Positions 1 through 8,731 of a DNA stretch of 64,000 nucleotides are shown piece after piece (within the stretch, counting starts at the first letter, position 1; every line of letters begins with the position of its first letter). The translations under genes were made by a program, and so were the position numbers. This DNA is from Hephaestia mangrovi (GTDB lineage: Bacteria; Pseudomonadota; Alphaproteobacteria; Sphingomonadales; Sphingomonadaceae), in contig NZ_JAINVU010000003.1 of the NCBI RefSeq assembly GCF_019880555.1, positions 168,501 to 232,500 of the forward strand. Direction: 5' to 3'. The notes beneath the pieces were generated by a model, which ran no database searches, was not told the origin of the DNA, and saw only the letters and a program-made list of their open reading frames with translations.

Positions 1-2
1 CG

Positions 3-1217
3 CCCGACAATTCGGCCGGCTTCACCGACACCGCTTACGACGATTACGACGTCTATCTGCGCGCCGGATCGGCGGGCGCGATCGCCAAAGCGCACGGCCT
101 CGATCAGGTCGGCTTCTGGCGCAAGATCCACGAGCACCCGGCCTATGATTCGTTCTGGCAGGATCAGGCGATGGACAAGATCCTCGCACACCAGCCGCTC
201 AAGGTGCCGACGATGATCGTCGCCGGGCAATGGGACCAGGAGGATATCTACGGCGCGATGGCGGTCTATGCCGCGCTCGAGCCGAAGGACGCCGGCAACG
301 ATATGGTCTATCTGTCGCTCGGCCCCTGGTATCACGGCCAGGAGATCGGCGACGGCAGCGCGCTGGGCGCGATCAAGTTCGGCAGCGACACCGCGAAATG
401 GTGGCGCTGGCATGTGCTGGCGCCGTTCCTCGCGCATTACCTGAAAGGCGATGCGATGGATGTCGCGCCCGTAACCGCCTATCGCACCGGCGCCGACCAA
501 TGGCAGCAGCTCAAGGCCTGGCCGATCGTGCCTGACGAGGCCGAGACGCCGCTCTACCTCAAGCCCGGCGGCGCGCTTGGCTTTTCGGCCGACCCCTCTG
601 GCGACGCGACGATATCCTACATTTCCGATCCGGCGCATCCGGTGCCGTATCGCGTGCGGCCGGTGGTCAGCCGCTCGGGCACCAATTCAACCTGGCGGCG
701 CTGGCTGGTCGACGATCAGCGCGGCGTATCGGCGCGGCCCGACGTGCTGACCTTCACCAGCGGCGTGCTGACCCAGCCGGTGACGATCGCCGGGCAGCCG
801 GTCGTCCATCTCAACGCCGCAACCACCGGCACCGATGCCGATTGGGTGGTCAAGCTGATCGACGTCTATCCCGATCGCGTGCCAGGCGACGAGGCGATGG
901 GTGGCTATGAACTCGCGGTGGCGATGGACATCTTCCGCGGGCGCTATCGCGAAAGCCTGGCCGAACCGCACCCGATCCCGGCCAACACGCCCGAAACCTA
1001 TTCGTTCGCCCTGCCCAATGCGAACCACGTCTTCCTGCCTGGACACCGCATCATGGTGCAGGTGCAATCGAGCTGGTTCCCGCTCTACGATCGCAACCCG
1101 CAGACCTACGTGCCCAACATCTTCGACGCCAAGCCGGCGGATTATGTGACTGCGACGCAATCAGTGACGGTTTCGGGCCCCGACCAGAGCCGGATCGACC
1201 TGCCGGTGGTGAAATGA
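3..1217 (+). CDS. CocE/NonD family (X-Pro dipeptidyl-peptidase-like) hydrolase, 5' end outside window
   Basis: The reading frame is open from the window edge, so the start and the nucleophile-bearing first half are missing. What remains is the C-terminal part of an alpha/beta hydrolase fused to a jelly-roll domain, as in cocaine esterase, glutaryl-7-ACA acylase and X-prolyl dipeptidyl-peptidase. The probable catalytic Asp lies in VAGQWDQED and the probable catalytic His in LGPWYHGQE. The final ~180 residues, ending near GHRIMVQVQSSWFPLYDRNP, match the all-beta C-terminal domain typical of the family. The family hydrolyses peptide, amide or ester bonds; the substrate cannot be read from this piece. 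The last codons overlap the next gene in an ATGA, so the two are probably translationally coupled. Confidence 0.85.
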   Translation, partial: PDNSAGFTDTAYDDYDVYLRAGSAGAIAKAHGLDQVGFWRKIHEHPAYDSFWQDQAMDKILAHQPLKVPTMIVAGQWDQEDIYGAMAVYAALEPKDAGNDMVYLSLGPWYHGQEIGDGSALGAIKFGSDTAKWWRWHVLAPFLAHYLKGDAMDVAPVTAYRTGADQWQQLKAWPIVPDEAETPLYLKPGGALGFSADPSGDATISYISDPAHPVPYRVRPVVSRSGTNSTWRRWLVDDQRGVSARPDVLTFTSGVLTQPVTIAGQPVVHLNAATTGTDADWVVKLIDVYPDRVPGDEAMGGYELAVAMDIFRGRYRESLAEPHPIPANTPETYSFALPNANHVFLPGHRIMVQVQSSWFPLYDRNPQTYVPNIFDAKPADYVTATQSVTVSGPDQSRIDLPVVK

Positions 1218-1684
1218 CCGAGGCGCGCGCCGCGATCCTGCTGGTTTGCCTGGGCAATATTTGCCGCTCGCCGTTGGCCGAAGCGGCACTGCGCGAGGCG
1301 GCCGACCGCGCCGCGATCGAAATTATCGTCGACTCGGCGGGCACCGGCGGCTGGCATGCGGGCGATCCGCCGGACCGCCGCGCCCAGGCGATGGCGCGCG
1401 AACATGGCATCGACATTTCCGGCTATCGCGCCCGCCAGGTGACGCGCGACGATTTTACCCGGTTCACGCATATCTTCGCGCTCGACAGCGACAATCTCGC
1501 CGATCTCGATGCCCTGACGCCGCCCGAGGCGACGGCCGAGCTCGGCTTGTTGCTCGACCTCGTGCCGGGGCGCGAAGGCGAGAGCGTCGCCGATCCCTAT
1601 TACGGCGGCCCCGAAGGCTTCGCCGCGACCTGGGCCGATGTCAGCGCCGCCGCCCACGCGCTGGTCGTTCGCCTGACGGCGTGA
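1214..1684 (+). CDS. Low-molecular-weight protein-tyrosine-phosphatase family protein
   Basis: A 156-residue cytoplasmic protein with the CX5R phosphatase loop CLGNICRS (Cys12, Arg18) at the N-terminus and the general-acid loop DPYYGG near residue 130. Length and motifs are full for the family. The ATG overlaps the stop of the upstream hydrolase, and its own stop overlaps the GTG of the downstream fructosamine-kinase-like gene. Members cleave phosphotyrosine, but some bacterial and plant homologues encoded next to fructosamine-3-kinase relatives are reported to act on sugar phosphates attached to amines (ribulosamine 5-phosphates). The tight coupling to the kinase gene favours that second role here. 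This is inference; sequence alone does not separate the two activities. Confidence 0.9.
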   Translation: MTEARAAILLVCLGNICRSPLAEAALREAADRAAIEIIVDSAGTGGWHAGDPPDRRAQAMAREHGIDISGYRARQVTRDDFTRFTHIFALDSDNLADLDALTPPEATAELGLLLDLVPGREGESVADPYYGGPEGFAATWADVSAAAHALVVRLTA

Positions 1685-2484
1685 GCGCGGACGCGATCAT
1701 CGAACGATTGGCCGGCGCGGCGGTCGTCGAGCGCACGCCGATGGCGGGCGGCGATCTCTCCGGCGTCGCCCAGGCGACGCTTGCCGACGGCCGCACGATC
1801 GTCGCCAAATCGGGGCCATCGGTGGCCAGCGAAGCGCGGATGCTCGCCGCGCTGGCCGCGAACGGCGCGCCGGCGCCCGCCGTGATCGCGATCGAGAACG
1901 ATCTGCTGCTGATGACCTGCCTGCCCGCCGACGGCCGCTTGTCGGGATCGGCCTGGAACGACCTCGCGGCGGTGCTGGGCGATCTGCACCGGCCCCGCGA
2001 CCAGCCCTATGGCTGGGAAGAGGATTATGCCTTCGGGCCCGTCGCCATCGTCAATCGGCGCGAGACGCACTGGTCGCATTTCTGGGCGGCGCATCGGCTG
2101 CGGTGCCATCTCGCGCGCCTTCCACCCGCAATCGGCCGGCGGATCGAACGGCTGGCGGATCGTCTTGACGAGCATCTGCCCGATCGCCCGCCCCCCGCCT
2201 TGCTGCACGGCGATCTGTGGGGCGGCAACGTGCTGGTATCGGGCGGCCGGATCAGCGGGCTGATCGATCCCGCCTGCTATCTCGGCGACCGCGAGGTCGA
2301 TGTCGCGATGCTGACGCTGTTCGATCGGCCGCCGCCATCGTTCTTCGACGCGCTCGACCTTGCGCCCGGCTGGCGCGAGCGTTTGCCGGTCTATCGGCTC
2401 TGGCCGCTGCTCGTTCACGTCCGCCTGTTCGGCGGCGGCTATCTCACCTCGGTCGAGCGCGACCTGGCGTCGCTCGGCGCCTGA
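1681..2484 (+). CDS. Fructosamine/ketosamine-3-kinase family protein (likely ribulosamine kinase)
   Basis: A 267-residue kinase of the aminoglycoside-phosphotransferase/fructosamine-3-kinase fold. The GTG at 1681 is chosen because it forms a GTGA overlap with the upstream phosphatase stop and gives a family-length protein. Visible motifs are an ATP-binding lysine in GRTIVAKSG, the catalytic loop [10 protein letters not shown] and the metal-binding IDPACY, followed by the conserved [12 protein letters not shown]. Members phosphorylate the third carbon of ketosamines on proteins, which makes the adduct unstable and restores the free amine. The final 46 bases overlap the 3' end of queG on the opposite strand. 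Confidence 0.88.
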   Translation: MSADAIIERLAGAAVVERTPMAGGDLSGVAQATLADGRTIVAKSGPSVASEARMLAALAANGAPAPAVIAIENDLLLMTCLPADGRLSGSAWNDLAAVLGDLHRPRDQPYGWEEDYAFGPVAIVNRRETHWSHFWAAHRLRCHLARLPPAIGRRIERLADRLDEHLPDRPPPALLHGDLWGGNVLVSGGRISGLIDPACYLGDREVDVAMLTLFDRPPPSFFDALDLAPGWRERLPVYRLWPLLVHVRLFGGGYLTSVERDLASLGA

Positions 2485-3599
2485 TCGCGCCATTCGGCAC
2501 GCACCTCGGGGTCGCTCTCCTCGCCCAGCCGCGCCGCGCGTTCCGCCTCGAACCGCGCCCGGTCCAGTCGCGACAAGGCCCAGGCCGCCGCGCCGCGCAC
2601 GACCGGCGCCGCATCGTCAAGCAGCGCGGCAATCGGCGCGACCAGTCGATGATCGCCACTGTTTCCCGCGGCGATCGCGGCGTTGCGAACCATGCGGTCG
2701 CGCTTGATCCGCTTGATCGGCGAGCCGGCGAAAACCTGGCGAAAGCCGGCATCGTCGAGCGCGAGCAGATCGGCGAGCGCGGGAGCGGTCAGCTCGGCGC
2801 GGGGATGGAAGGCGCGGTTGGCATGCGCGGCGGCGGCGAACTTGTTCCACGGGCAGACCGCGAGGCAATCGTCGCAGCCGTAGATGCGGTTGCCGATCGC
2901 GGCGCGGAATTCATGCGGGATGGGCCCGGCATGTTCGATCGTCAGATACGAGATGCAGCGCCGCGCATCGAGGCGATAGGGCTCAGGGAAGGCATCGGTC
3001 GGGCAAGCGCGCTGGCAGGCGTCGCACGAGCCGCAATTGTCATTGCCCGGCGCATCGGGTGCGAGGTCGAGCGTCGTGTAGATCGCGCCGAGGAACAGCC
3101 AGCTGCCGTGATCGCGCGAGACGAGGTTGGTGTGCTTGCCCTGCCAGCCGAGCCCCGCCGCCTCGGCGAGCGGCTTTTCCATGACCGGCGCGGTATCGAC
3201 GAACACCTTGAGGTCGCCGCCTGCCTCCTCCACCAGCCAGCGCGCCAGCGCCTTCAGCGCGCGCTTGACGACATCGTGATAATCCGCGCCCTGCGCATAG
3301 ACCGAGATGCGCCCGCGACCGGTGACGTCGGCGAGCGCCAGCGGATCGCTCGCCGGCGCGTAGCTCATGCCCAGCGCGATCACCGAGCGCGCCTCTGGCC
3401 ACAGCCCGGCCGGCGAAACGCGCTGATCGGCACGCGCCTCCATCCAGATCATCTCGCCATGCGCGCCGTCCGCCAGCCATTGTCGCAAGCGCTCGGCGGC
3501 CCGCGGCGCGGCATCCGCGCGCGCGACGCCGCAGGCAGCGAAGCCGAGTTCGGCCGCTTTCGCCTTGATCCGTGCCGGCAATGGCTTGTCTTGCTCCAC
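2439..3599 (-). CDS. queG: Epoxyqueuosine reductase
   Basis: A 386-residue cytoplasmic enzyme for the last step of queuosine synthesis, reducing epoxyqueuosine to queuosine in tRNA with cobalamin and two 4Fe-4S clusters. The ferredoxin-like cysteine clusters are [12 protein letters not shown] (residues 189-200) and CDDCLAVCP (242-250), with a further Cys near 215. The conserved VDTAPVMEK contains the presumed catalytic Asp135. The C-terminus (about 300-370) is a short HEAT-like alpha-helical segment that binds tRNA in characterised homologues. It converges with the sugar-amine kinase gene and diverges from the ABC transporter genes, with only ~47 bases between the start codons, so the promoters must lie close together there. 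Confidence 0.95.
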   Translation of the reverse strand: MEQDKPLPARIKAKAAELGFAACGVARADAAPRAAERLRQWLADGAHGEMIWMEARADQRVSPAGLWPEARSVIALGMSYAPASDPLALADVTGRGRISVYAQGADYHDVVKRALKALARWLVEEAGGDLKVFVDTAPVMEKPLAEAAGLGWQGKHTNLVSRDHGSWLFLGAIYTTLDLAPDAPGNDNCGSCDACQRACPTDAFPEPYRLDARRCISYLTIEHAGPIPHEFRAAIGNRIYGCDDCLAVCPWNKFAAAAHANRAFHPRAELTAPALADLLALDDAGFRQVFAGSPIKRIKRDRMVRNAAIAAGNSGDHRLVAPIAALLDDAAPVVRGAAAWALSRLDRARFEAERAARLGEESDPEVRAEWRDQAPSDARSRSTEVR

Positions 3600-3646
3600 C
3601 CTCCCCCGCTACCACGTCAGCCACGGATCGCACGGGGGAAATTCAC

Positions 3647-4579
3647 TTGGCCAACGAGCCGGCAGCCAGCGCCACGGGGCTGGTGAAGAAATTTTCGGGC
3701 CGCCGCGTCGTCGACGGCGTCGACCTGACGGTGCCCGCCGGCATGATCTACGGCGTGCTCGGTCCCAATGGCGCGGGCAAGACGACGACGCTCAGGATGA
3801 TGCTCGGCATCATCGAGCCCGATGACGGTGACCGCATGCTGCTGGGGAACGACGCGCCGCGCGAGGTGGGCGACCGCGTCGGCTATCTGCCCGAGGAGCG
3901 CGGGCTCTATCCGGCGATGAAGGCGAAGGAGGCGATCGCCTTCATGGGCGCGCTGCGCGGGCTCGACTGGAAGACCGGGCGCGCACGGGCGATCGAGATG
4001 CTCGAGGACGCCGGGCTCGGCCATGCGGCGGACGAGAAGATCCGGAAGCTTTCCAAGGGCATGGCGCAGCTCGTCCAGCTGCTCGGCTCGATCGTCCATC
4101 GGCCCGACCTGCTGGTGCTCGACGAGCCGTTTTCGGGGCTCGATCCGGTCAATCAGGAGAAGCTCGAGAAGCTGATCCGCGCCGAGCGCGACCGCGGCGC
4201 GACGGTGATCTTCTCGACCCATATCATGGCGCATGCCGAGCGGCTGTGCGATCGGCTGGCGATCATCGCCGGGGGCAAGCGCCGCTTCGAAGGCACCGTC
4301 GCCGACGCGCGCGGGACGCTGCCGTTCAAGGCGCATTACGTGCCGCATCACGACGACGGCGGGATCAAGGCGCTGCTGCCGAACGACGCCGAGCGCGCCG
4401 ATGACGGCTGGCGCTTCACGCTGCCCGAGGAAGGGATCGAGGCGTTGCTGGTCCGGCTGATCGACGCCGGCTACGGCATCGCCGGCCTGTCGATCGAACG
4501 GCCCAGCCTGCACGATGCCTTCGTCCGCATCGTTGGCCGTGAAGCGTTGGAACGGGCGCTGGCGGAGGAACCGGCATGA
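3647..4579 (+). CDS. ABC transporter ATP-binding protein (NatA-like)
   Basis: A 310-residue ATPase subunit. The TTG at 3647 is preferred because GGGGGAA lies 6 bases upstream; an earlier in-frame start would run back over the queG promoter region. Motifs are Walker A GPNGAGKTT, a degenerate signature LSKGMAQ, Walker B LLVLDEP, D-loop SGLDP and H-loop STHIM. The ~90-residue C-terminal extension is typical of the NatA/CcmA-like group that pairs with ABC-2 permeases. The gene overlaps the permease gene by 4 bases (ATGA), so the two form one export system. Substrate unknown; Na+ extrusion is known only for some members. Confidence 0.92.
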   Translation: MANEPAASATGLVKKFSGRRVVDGVDLTVPAGMIYGVLGPNGAGKTTTLRMMLGIIEPDDGDRMLLGNDAPREVGDRVGYLPEERGLYPAMKAKEAIAFMGALRGLDWKTGRARAIEMLEDAGLGHAADEKIRKLSKGMAQLVQLLGSIVHRPDLLVLDEPFSGLDPVNQEKLEKLIRAERDRGATVIFSTHIMAHAERLCDRLAIIAGGKRRFEGTVADARGTLPFKAHYVPHHDDGGIKALLPNDAERADDGWRFTLPEEGIEALLVRLIDAGYGIAGLSIERPSLHDAFVRIVGREALERALAEEPA

Positions 4580-5796
4580 GCCTCTCACGCAAGGCGATCC
4601 GCCAGACGCTGACCATCGCGCGGCGCGATTTCATCGCCACGGTGGCGACGCCGATGTTCCTGTTTTTCCTGCTGGCGCCGCTGATCATGGCGTCGTTCAG
4701 CCTGATCGGCGGGATGGGCGCCTCCTCGGTCGCCGAGGGTGCGGCCGACCGCGAGCGGCTGGTGGTCATCGCCGATGCTGCCGACGCGCCGCTGCTCAAA
4801 CAGGCCGACGAGCGGCTGCGCACATTGTTTTCAAAGGACGGCTCGCCGGCCGCGCTCGATATCGAGGCGCCGGCCGCCGATCCGATGGAGCAAGCGCGCG
4901 TCGCGCTCGGCGATCGCGATCATGACGTTTATGCCGCGCTCGCGGGGCCGCTCGATGCGCCGCACATCTTCTATGGCCCCGGCGCGACGCGCAGTGCCAG
5001 CTATCTCGCCGCCCTTGCCGACACGACCGTGCGAATGCGCGACGGCCGCGAGGCCAGCGAGCCGGTCAAGATCGAAGTGCAGCGCAAGAGCTCGACGATC
5101 GGCGGGCAGCATGCCGCCGGCTTCATGGCGGTATTCGGGGTGTTCTTCCTGACGCTGCTTCTCGCCGGGCAAGCGGTAGGAACGATGGCCGAGGAGCGAT
5201 CGAACAAGGTGATCGAGGTGCTGGCCGCCGCGGTGCCGCTCGAATCGGTATTCTTCGGCAAGCTGATCGGTATGTTTGGATCGGCGGTGCTGTTCATCCT
5301 GTTCTGGGGAACGATCGCCGCGCAGATCGGCCATGTGCTGCCGCCCGAGGCCGCGCAGGCGATCCACCAGTTGCAGCCGGCGGTCGGCTGGCCGATGTTC
5401 ATCGCGTTGTTCTGCCTCTATTTCACCATGGCCTATCTGCTGCTCGGATCGGTATTCCTGTCGATCGGCGCGCAGGCCTCGACGATCCGCGAGATCCAGA
5501 TGCTGTCGCTGCCGATCACCTTCACCCAGGTGGGGATGTTCGCGCTCGCCTCGGCGGGGGCGGCGCATCCCGGCGGCTGGCTGGCGATCGTCTCGCAGGT
5601 CTTTCCGCTCAGTTCCCCCTACGCGATGGCGGCGCGCGCCGCGAACACGCCGGGGCTGACGTGGCACGTCGTCGCGTTGGCCTGGCAAGCGCTTTGGGTG
5701 GCCGTGATGATCACGATCGGCGCGCGCTGGTTCCGCCGCGGCGTGCTCAAGTCGGGCGGGCCGCGCCGCAAGAAGGCGGCGATAGCGAACGGCTGA
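4576..5796 (+). CDS. ABC-2 type transporter permease (NatB-like)
   Basis: A 406-residue inner-membrane protein. It has one N-terminal membrane segment (about residues 20-45), a ~150-residue extracytoplasmic domain (QADERLRTLFSKDG through QRKSSTIGG), then five or six membrane helices from about residue 180 to 380, and a basic cytoplasmic tail GGPRRKKAA. The order matches ABC-2/NatB permeases. The conserved TMAEERSNKVIEVL follows the second helix, as in the family. It starts inside the stop of the ATPase gene. The substrate is not predictable; no adaptor or outer-membrane partner is adjacent. Confidence 0.9.
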   Translation: MSLSRKAIRQTLTIARRDFIATVATPMFLFFLLAPLIMASFSLIGGMGASSVAEGAADRERLVVIADAADAPLLKQADERLRTLFSKDGSPAALDIEAPAADPMEQARVALGDRDHDVYAALAGPLDAPHIFYGPGATRSASYLAALADTTVRMRDGREASEPVKIEVQRKSSTIGGQHAAGFMAVFGVFFLTLLLAGQAVGTMAEERSNKVIEVLAAAVPLESVFFGKLIGMFGSAVLFILFWGTIAAQIGHVLPPEAAQAIHQLQPAVGWPMFIALFCLYFTMAYLLLGSVFLSIGAQASTIREIQMLSLPITFTQVGMFALASAGAAHPGGWLAIVSQVFPLSSPYAMAARAANTPGLTWHVVALAWQALWVAVMITIGARWFRRGVLKSGGPRRKKAAIANG

Positions 5797-5808
5797 CCGC
5801 AAGAACTA

Positions 5809-5824
5809 TTGACATCAATGTAAG
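5809..5824. promoter_or_regulatory. Possible operator dyad/-35 region before the P450 gene
   Basis: TTGACATCAATGTAAG is an imperfect dyad (TTGACAT facing the complement of ATGTAAG) that starts with a perfect -35 hexamer TTGACA. No convincing -10 hexamer sits 16-18 bases downstream. The P450 ribosome site AAGGAGAGG lies at 5848-5856. A TetR-type repressor would fit such a short dyad, but none is adjacent, so the call is weak. Confidence 0.3.
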
Positions 5825-5861
5825 CAACATGAGACGTGTCGTGCCGTAAAGGAGAGGCACG

Positions 5862-7106
5862 ATGGCCACGCTTGCGACCGATTCGCTCGATACCAAGGCG
5901 GTCGACCCGCTCGATGTCAGCCGGCCCGAACTCTATCGCGACGATACCTGGCAGGAGCCGTTCCGACGGCTGCGGGCGGAATCGCCGATCCATTACACCC
6001 CCGAGTCCGATTACGGCGCCTATTGGTCGATCTCGACCTACAAGCCGATCGTGCACATCGAATCGCTGCCCGAGATTTTCTCGTCCGAGGTCGGCGGCAT
6101 CACGCTGGCCGACTTCATCGAGGGATCGGACGATGTGCGGATGCCGATGTTCATCGCCCGCGATCGCCCGGTGCATACCGGCCAGCGCCGCACCGTCGCG
6201 CCCGCTTTCACGCCCAGCGAAATGGTGCGCATGTCCGACGACATCCGCCGGCGCACGGCGGAAATCCTGGATTCGCTGCCGTGGGGCGAGGAATTCGACT
6301 GGGTCGATACCGTCTCGATCGAGCTTACCACGCAGATGCTGGCGATCCTGTTCGACTTCCCCTGGGAGGATCGCCGCAAGCTGACTTTCTGGTCCGACTG
6401 GGCGGGCGATATCGAGCTGGTCAAGACCGAGGAGCTGCGCAAGCAACGGCTCCAGCATATGTACGAATGCGGCGCCTATTTCCAGAATCTGTGGAACCAG
6501 AAGGTCGACAAGGAGCCGACGCCCGACCTTATCTCGATGATGATCCATTCGGACGCGATGGCGCACATGGACCAGTTCGAGTTCATCGGGAACCTGATCC
6601 TGCTGATCGTCGGCGGCAATGATACGACGCGCAATTCGATGTCGGCGATGGCCTATGGTCTCGACAAGTTCCCCGATGCGCGCGCCAAGCTGGAGGCCGA
6701 TCCGGGGCTGATCGCCAACGCCACGCAGGAAATCATCCGCTGGCAGACCCCGCTGGCGCACATGCGCCGCACCGCGACGCAGGATTACGAGCTCGACGGA
6801 CAGAAAATCCGCGAAGGCGACAAGCTGGCATTATGGTATATCTCGGCTAACCGCGACGAGAGCGTGTTCGGCGACGATGCCGACGATATCGTCGTCGATC
6901 GCCCCAATGCGCGGCGTCACCTGGCGTTCGGCCACGGCATCCATCGCTGCGTCGGCGCGCGGCTCGCCGAGTTGCAGATCGCGACGCTGATGGAGGAGAT
7001 GGCCAAGCGGCGGATGCGGGTGAACGTCACCGGCGAGCCGACCCGTGTCTCGGCCTGCTTCGTCCACGGCTACCGCAAGCTGCCGGTCGAGATCAGCCGC
7101 TATTGA
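5862..7106 (+). CDS. Cytochrome P450, CYP153-like
   Basis: A 414-residue soluble bacterial P450. The I-helix oxygen-activation motif is IVGGNDTTRNS, the ExxR motif is EIIRWQTP, and the haem loop is FGHGIHRCVG with the cysteine ligand. The PLAHMRRTA segment, the spacing LWYISANRDESVF and the I-helix resemble CYP153 alkane and fatty-acid terminal hydroxylases more than other groups known to me. CYP153 enzymes need a ferredoxin and a ferredoxin reductase; neither is encoded nearby, so redox partners must come from elsewhere. The ribosome site AAGGAGAGG is strong. The last 7 bases overlap the convergent gene. Subfamily membership is an inference from remembered motifs. Confidence 0.9.
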   Translation: MATLATDSLDTKAVDPLDVSRPELYRDDTWQEPFRRLRAESPIHYTPESDYGAYWSISTYKPIVHIESLPEIFSSEVGGITLADFIEGSDDVRMPMFIARDRPVHTGQRRTVAPAFTPSEMVRMSDDIRRRTAEILDSLPWGEEFDWVDTVSIELTTQMLAILFDFPWEDRRKLTFWSDWAGDIELVKTEELRKQRLQHMYECGAYFQNLWNQKVDKEPTPDLISMMIHSDAMAHMDQFEFIGNLILLIVGGNDTTRNSMSAMAYGLDKFPDARAKLEADPGLIANATQEIIRWQTPLAHMRRTATQDYELDGQKIREGDKLALWYISANRDESVFGDDADDIVVDRPNARRHLAFGHGIHRCVGARLAELQIATLMEEMAKRRMRVNVTGEPTRVSACFVHGYRKLPVEISRY

Positions 7107-7627
7107 GCGCGCGTGAGCACAATCGGCGCGCCGTCGCCGCCGGGTAGCGGATAGGGCAGCGTCAGCCGATCGCCATCGACCGTGGCGTGCACGGGGATCG
7201 CCGCGCCCCGTTCGGGAAAACGGTGCCCCGGCACGCAGCCGCCGCCAGCCACCGACTGGCGCTCGTCGAGCCGCCAATCCCTTGACGCGCAATGTTTGGC
7301 GGCGCGGCCCTGGTTCCAGATCGCTACGACATCGGCCAGTTCGGGCTTCATCGTCACGTCATTCACGGTCAACACCGCCGTCACGGCGTGTTCGTGCGCG
7401 GTGACATCGCCGAGCGCGCCGGTGAGCCGCGTCTCGATCGTCGGCGCGTCGCAATCGGCGTGGGCGTAGGTCTGGCCGGTCATCTCCACCGCCTTGCCCG
7501 AGACAGTGAGCGCGACAATCGTGCCGTGCCGCCCGCCCTGCCCCATCGCGAGGCAGGGGCTGACCCAGCGGCCGTCGAGCGACGGTGATGACGGCGCGGC
7601 CAGCGCTGCGAGCAAAAGGGCGATCAT
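7100..7627 (-). CDS. Secreted hypothetical protein
   Basis: A 175-residue protein of unrecognised family. The N-terminus MIALLLAALAAPSSPS is a short signal peptide. The mature part is mostly beta-type sequence with four cysteines (in SPCLAMG, HADCDAP, AKHCASRD and GGGCVPG) that could form two disulfides in the periplasm. The start has little ribosome-site support. It lies 32 bases downstream of a DUF2147 gene on the same strand and may be co-transcribed with it. It overlaps the P450 3' end by 7 bases. I assign no function. Confidence 0.7.
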   Translation of the reverse strand: MIALLLAALAAPSSPSLDGRWVSPCLAMGQGGRHGTIVALTVSGKAVEMTGQTYAHADCDAPTIETRLTGALGDVTAHEHAVTAVLTVNDVTMKPELADVVAIWNQGRAAKHCASRDWRLDERQSVAGGGCVPGHRFPERGAAIPVHATVDGDRLTLPYPLPGGDGAPIVLTRAQ

Positions 7628-7659
7628 CGTCCCAGCTTAGCTGTATTTCCGACTGCAGC

Positions 7660-8067
7660 TCAATCGGCGCGCTGCCAAATCTGGGTCTTGCACAGAAAGG
7701 CGACACAGCCCTTGACCTCGAGAGTGCCGTCGTCGGCGAGCGAGACCACCGAGCGATAGCTCTTGCCATGGACCGGATCGTAAACCTGGCCCCGCCATTC
7801 GTCGCCGTCGCGATCGAGCCCGCTCAGGATCGTGATGCCGATGATCGACCGGCCGCGCAGCTTGGGATCGGGATTGTTGAGATCGTGGCTCTTGCGATAC
7901 GGCAATGGTTTCAGGATCTTGGTAATCTTCCCGCACATGCTGGCGCCGCACGGGGCGATATGGACCAGGGCCTTTTCGTTCTGCAGGCGCCAAGTGCCGG
8001 CGATGTCCGGCGCACCCGGCTGCGGCGGCGGGGCCGCAAGCGCAAGGGCGAGGGCAAGGATCGACAT
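7660..8067 (-). CDS. DUF2147 family secreted protein
   Basis: A 135-residue protein with signal peptide MSILALALALAAPPPQPG followed by a DUF2147-like domain: GTWRLQNEKALVHIAPCG, a Cys pair spaced as CGASMCGK, RGRSIIGITIL, and a C-terminal GCVAFLCKTQIWQR. The family is a small beta-barrel found in the periplasm or exported, without a settled function. The ribosome site AAAGGAG lies 5 bases before the ATG. Cysteines in pairs at both ends suggest disulfides. The hypothetical gene downstream on the same strand probably shares its transcript. Confidence 0.85.
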   Translation of the reverse strand: MSILALALALAAPPPQPGAPDIAGTWRLQNEKALVHIAPCGASMCGKITKILKPLPYRKSHDLNNPDPKLRGRSIIGITILSGLDRDGDEWRGQVYDPVHGKSYRSVVSLADDGTLEVKGCVAFLCKTQIWQRAD

Positions 8068-8217
8068 GGTGACTCCTTTGGTGTGGTAATGGACTTGTTA
8101 GTGAATGTTCGCGATTATCGCACACGCGGATGAACCGGCAATGACACGCGCGATAGCAAGGGAACGCTCGCCTGCTTGTCTCTCCCCGCGTGACATCATG
8201 AGGAGTATATCCGGATC

Positions 8218-8580
8218 ATGGCCAAGAAGAATGCCAAGCTGCCCAAGAAGATCGGCGGCGTCAAAATCCCGAAGAAGCTGCGCAAGTCGGGCGGCAAGCT
8301 GATCGAGGCGGCGAATACGCCGGCCGGGCGGGAGCTGCTCGCGGCCGGGCTGGTCGCCGCGGGGACTGCGCTCGCCAAGGCGCAGCAGAAGAAGCGCGCG
8401 CACGCTGCTGAACCTGCCAAACCGGATGTCGATCCGACCGAACGCGGCGCGCAGGTCGCGGGCCAGATCGGTGCGGTGTTCGGTGCCGCCGCCAACGCCG
8501 CGCTCGATCGCTTCTTCGGCCCGGACACCGCAAACAAGCCGGGCGACAGCACCCCACCGAAGGGAAGTCGCGCGCACTGA
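8218..8580 (+). CDS. Small basic hypothetical protein
   Basis: A 120-residue protein of unknown function. The first ~30 residues are very lysine-rich (MAKKNAKLPKKIGGVKIPKK), then come two Ala/Gly-rich amphipathic or membrane-like helices (GRELLAAGLVAAGTALAKAQ and GQIGAVFGAAANAALDRFFG) separated by a charged linker. This resembles short conserved proteins seen in sphingomonads, but I cannot name a family. AGGAG lies 12 bases upstream of the ATG, rather far for a ribosome site. No operon partner: the next gene starts 151 bases downstream with its own ribosome site. Confidence 0.7.
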   Translation: MAKKNAKLPKKIGGVKIPKKLRKSGGKLIEAANTPAGRELLAAGLVAAGTALAKAQQKKRAHAAEPAKPDVDPTERGAQVAGQIGAVFGAAANAALDRFFGPDTANKPGDSTPPKGSRAH

Positions 8581-8731
8581 CGGCCGCATTGCGCGGCCGC
8601 GATCTAGCCTCGTCGCGGCGGGCCGCCCCACCACAACCTGTGATGAACCGCCGATCCAGCGCCAGTTCAGTGACCAGCGCCTAGTTTGCCTGCACGGTCA
8701 AAGACTTTTCGCTTGGCCGAAGGAGGTTCGC

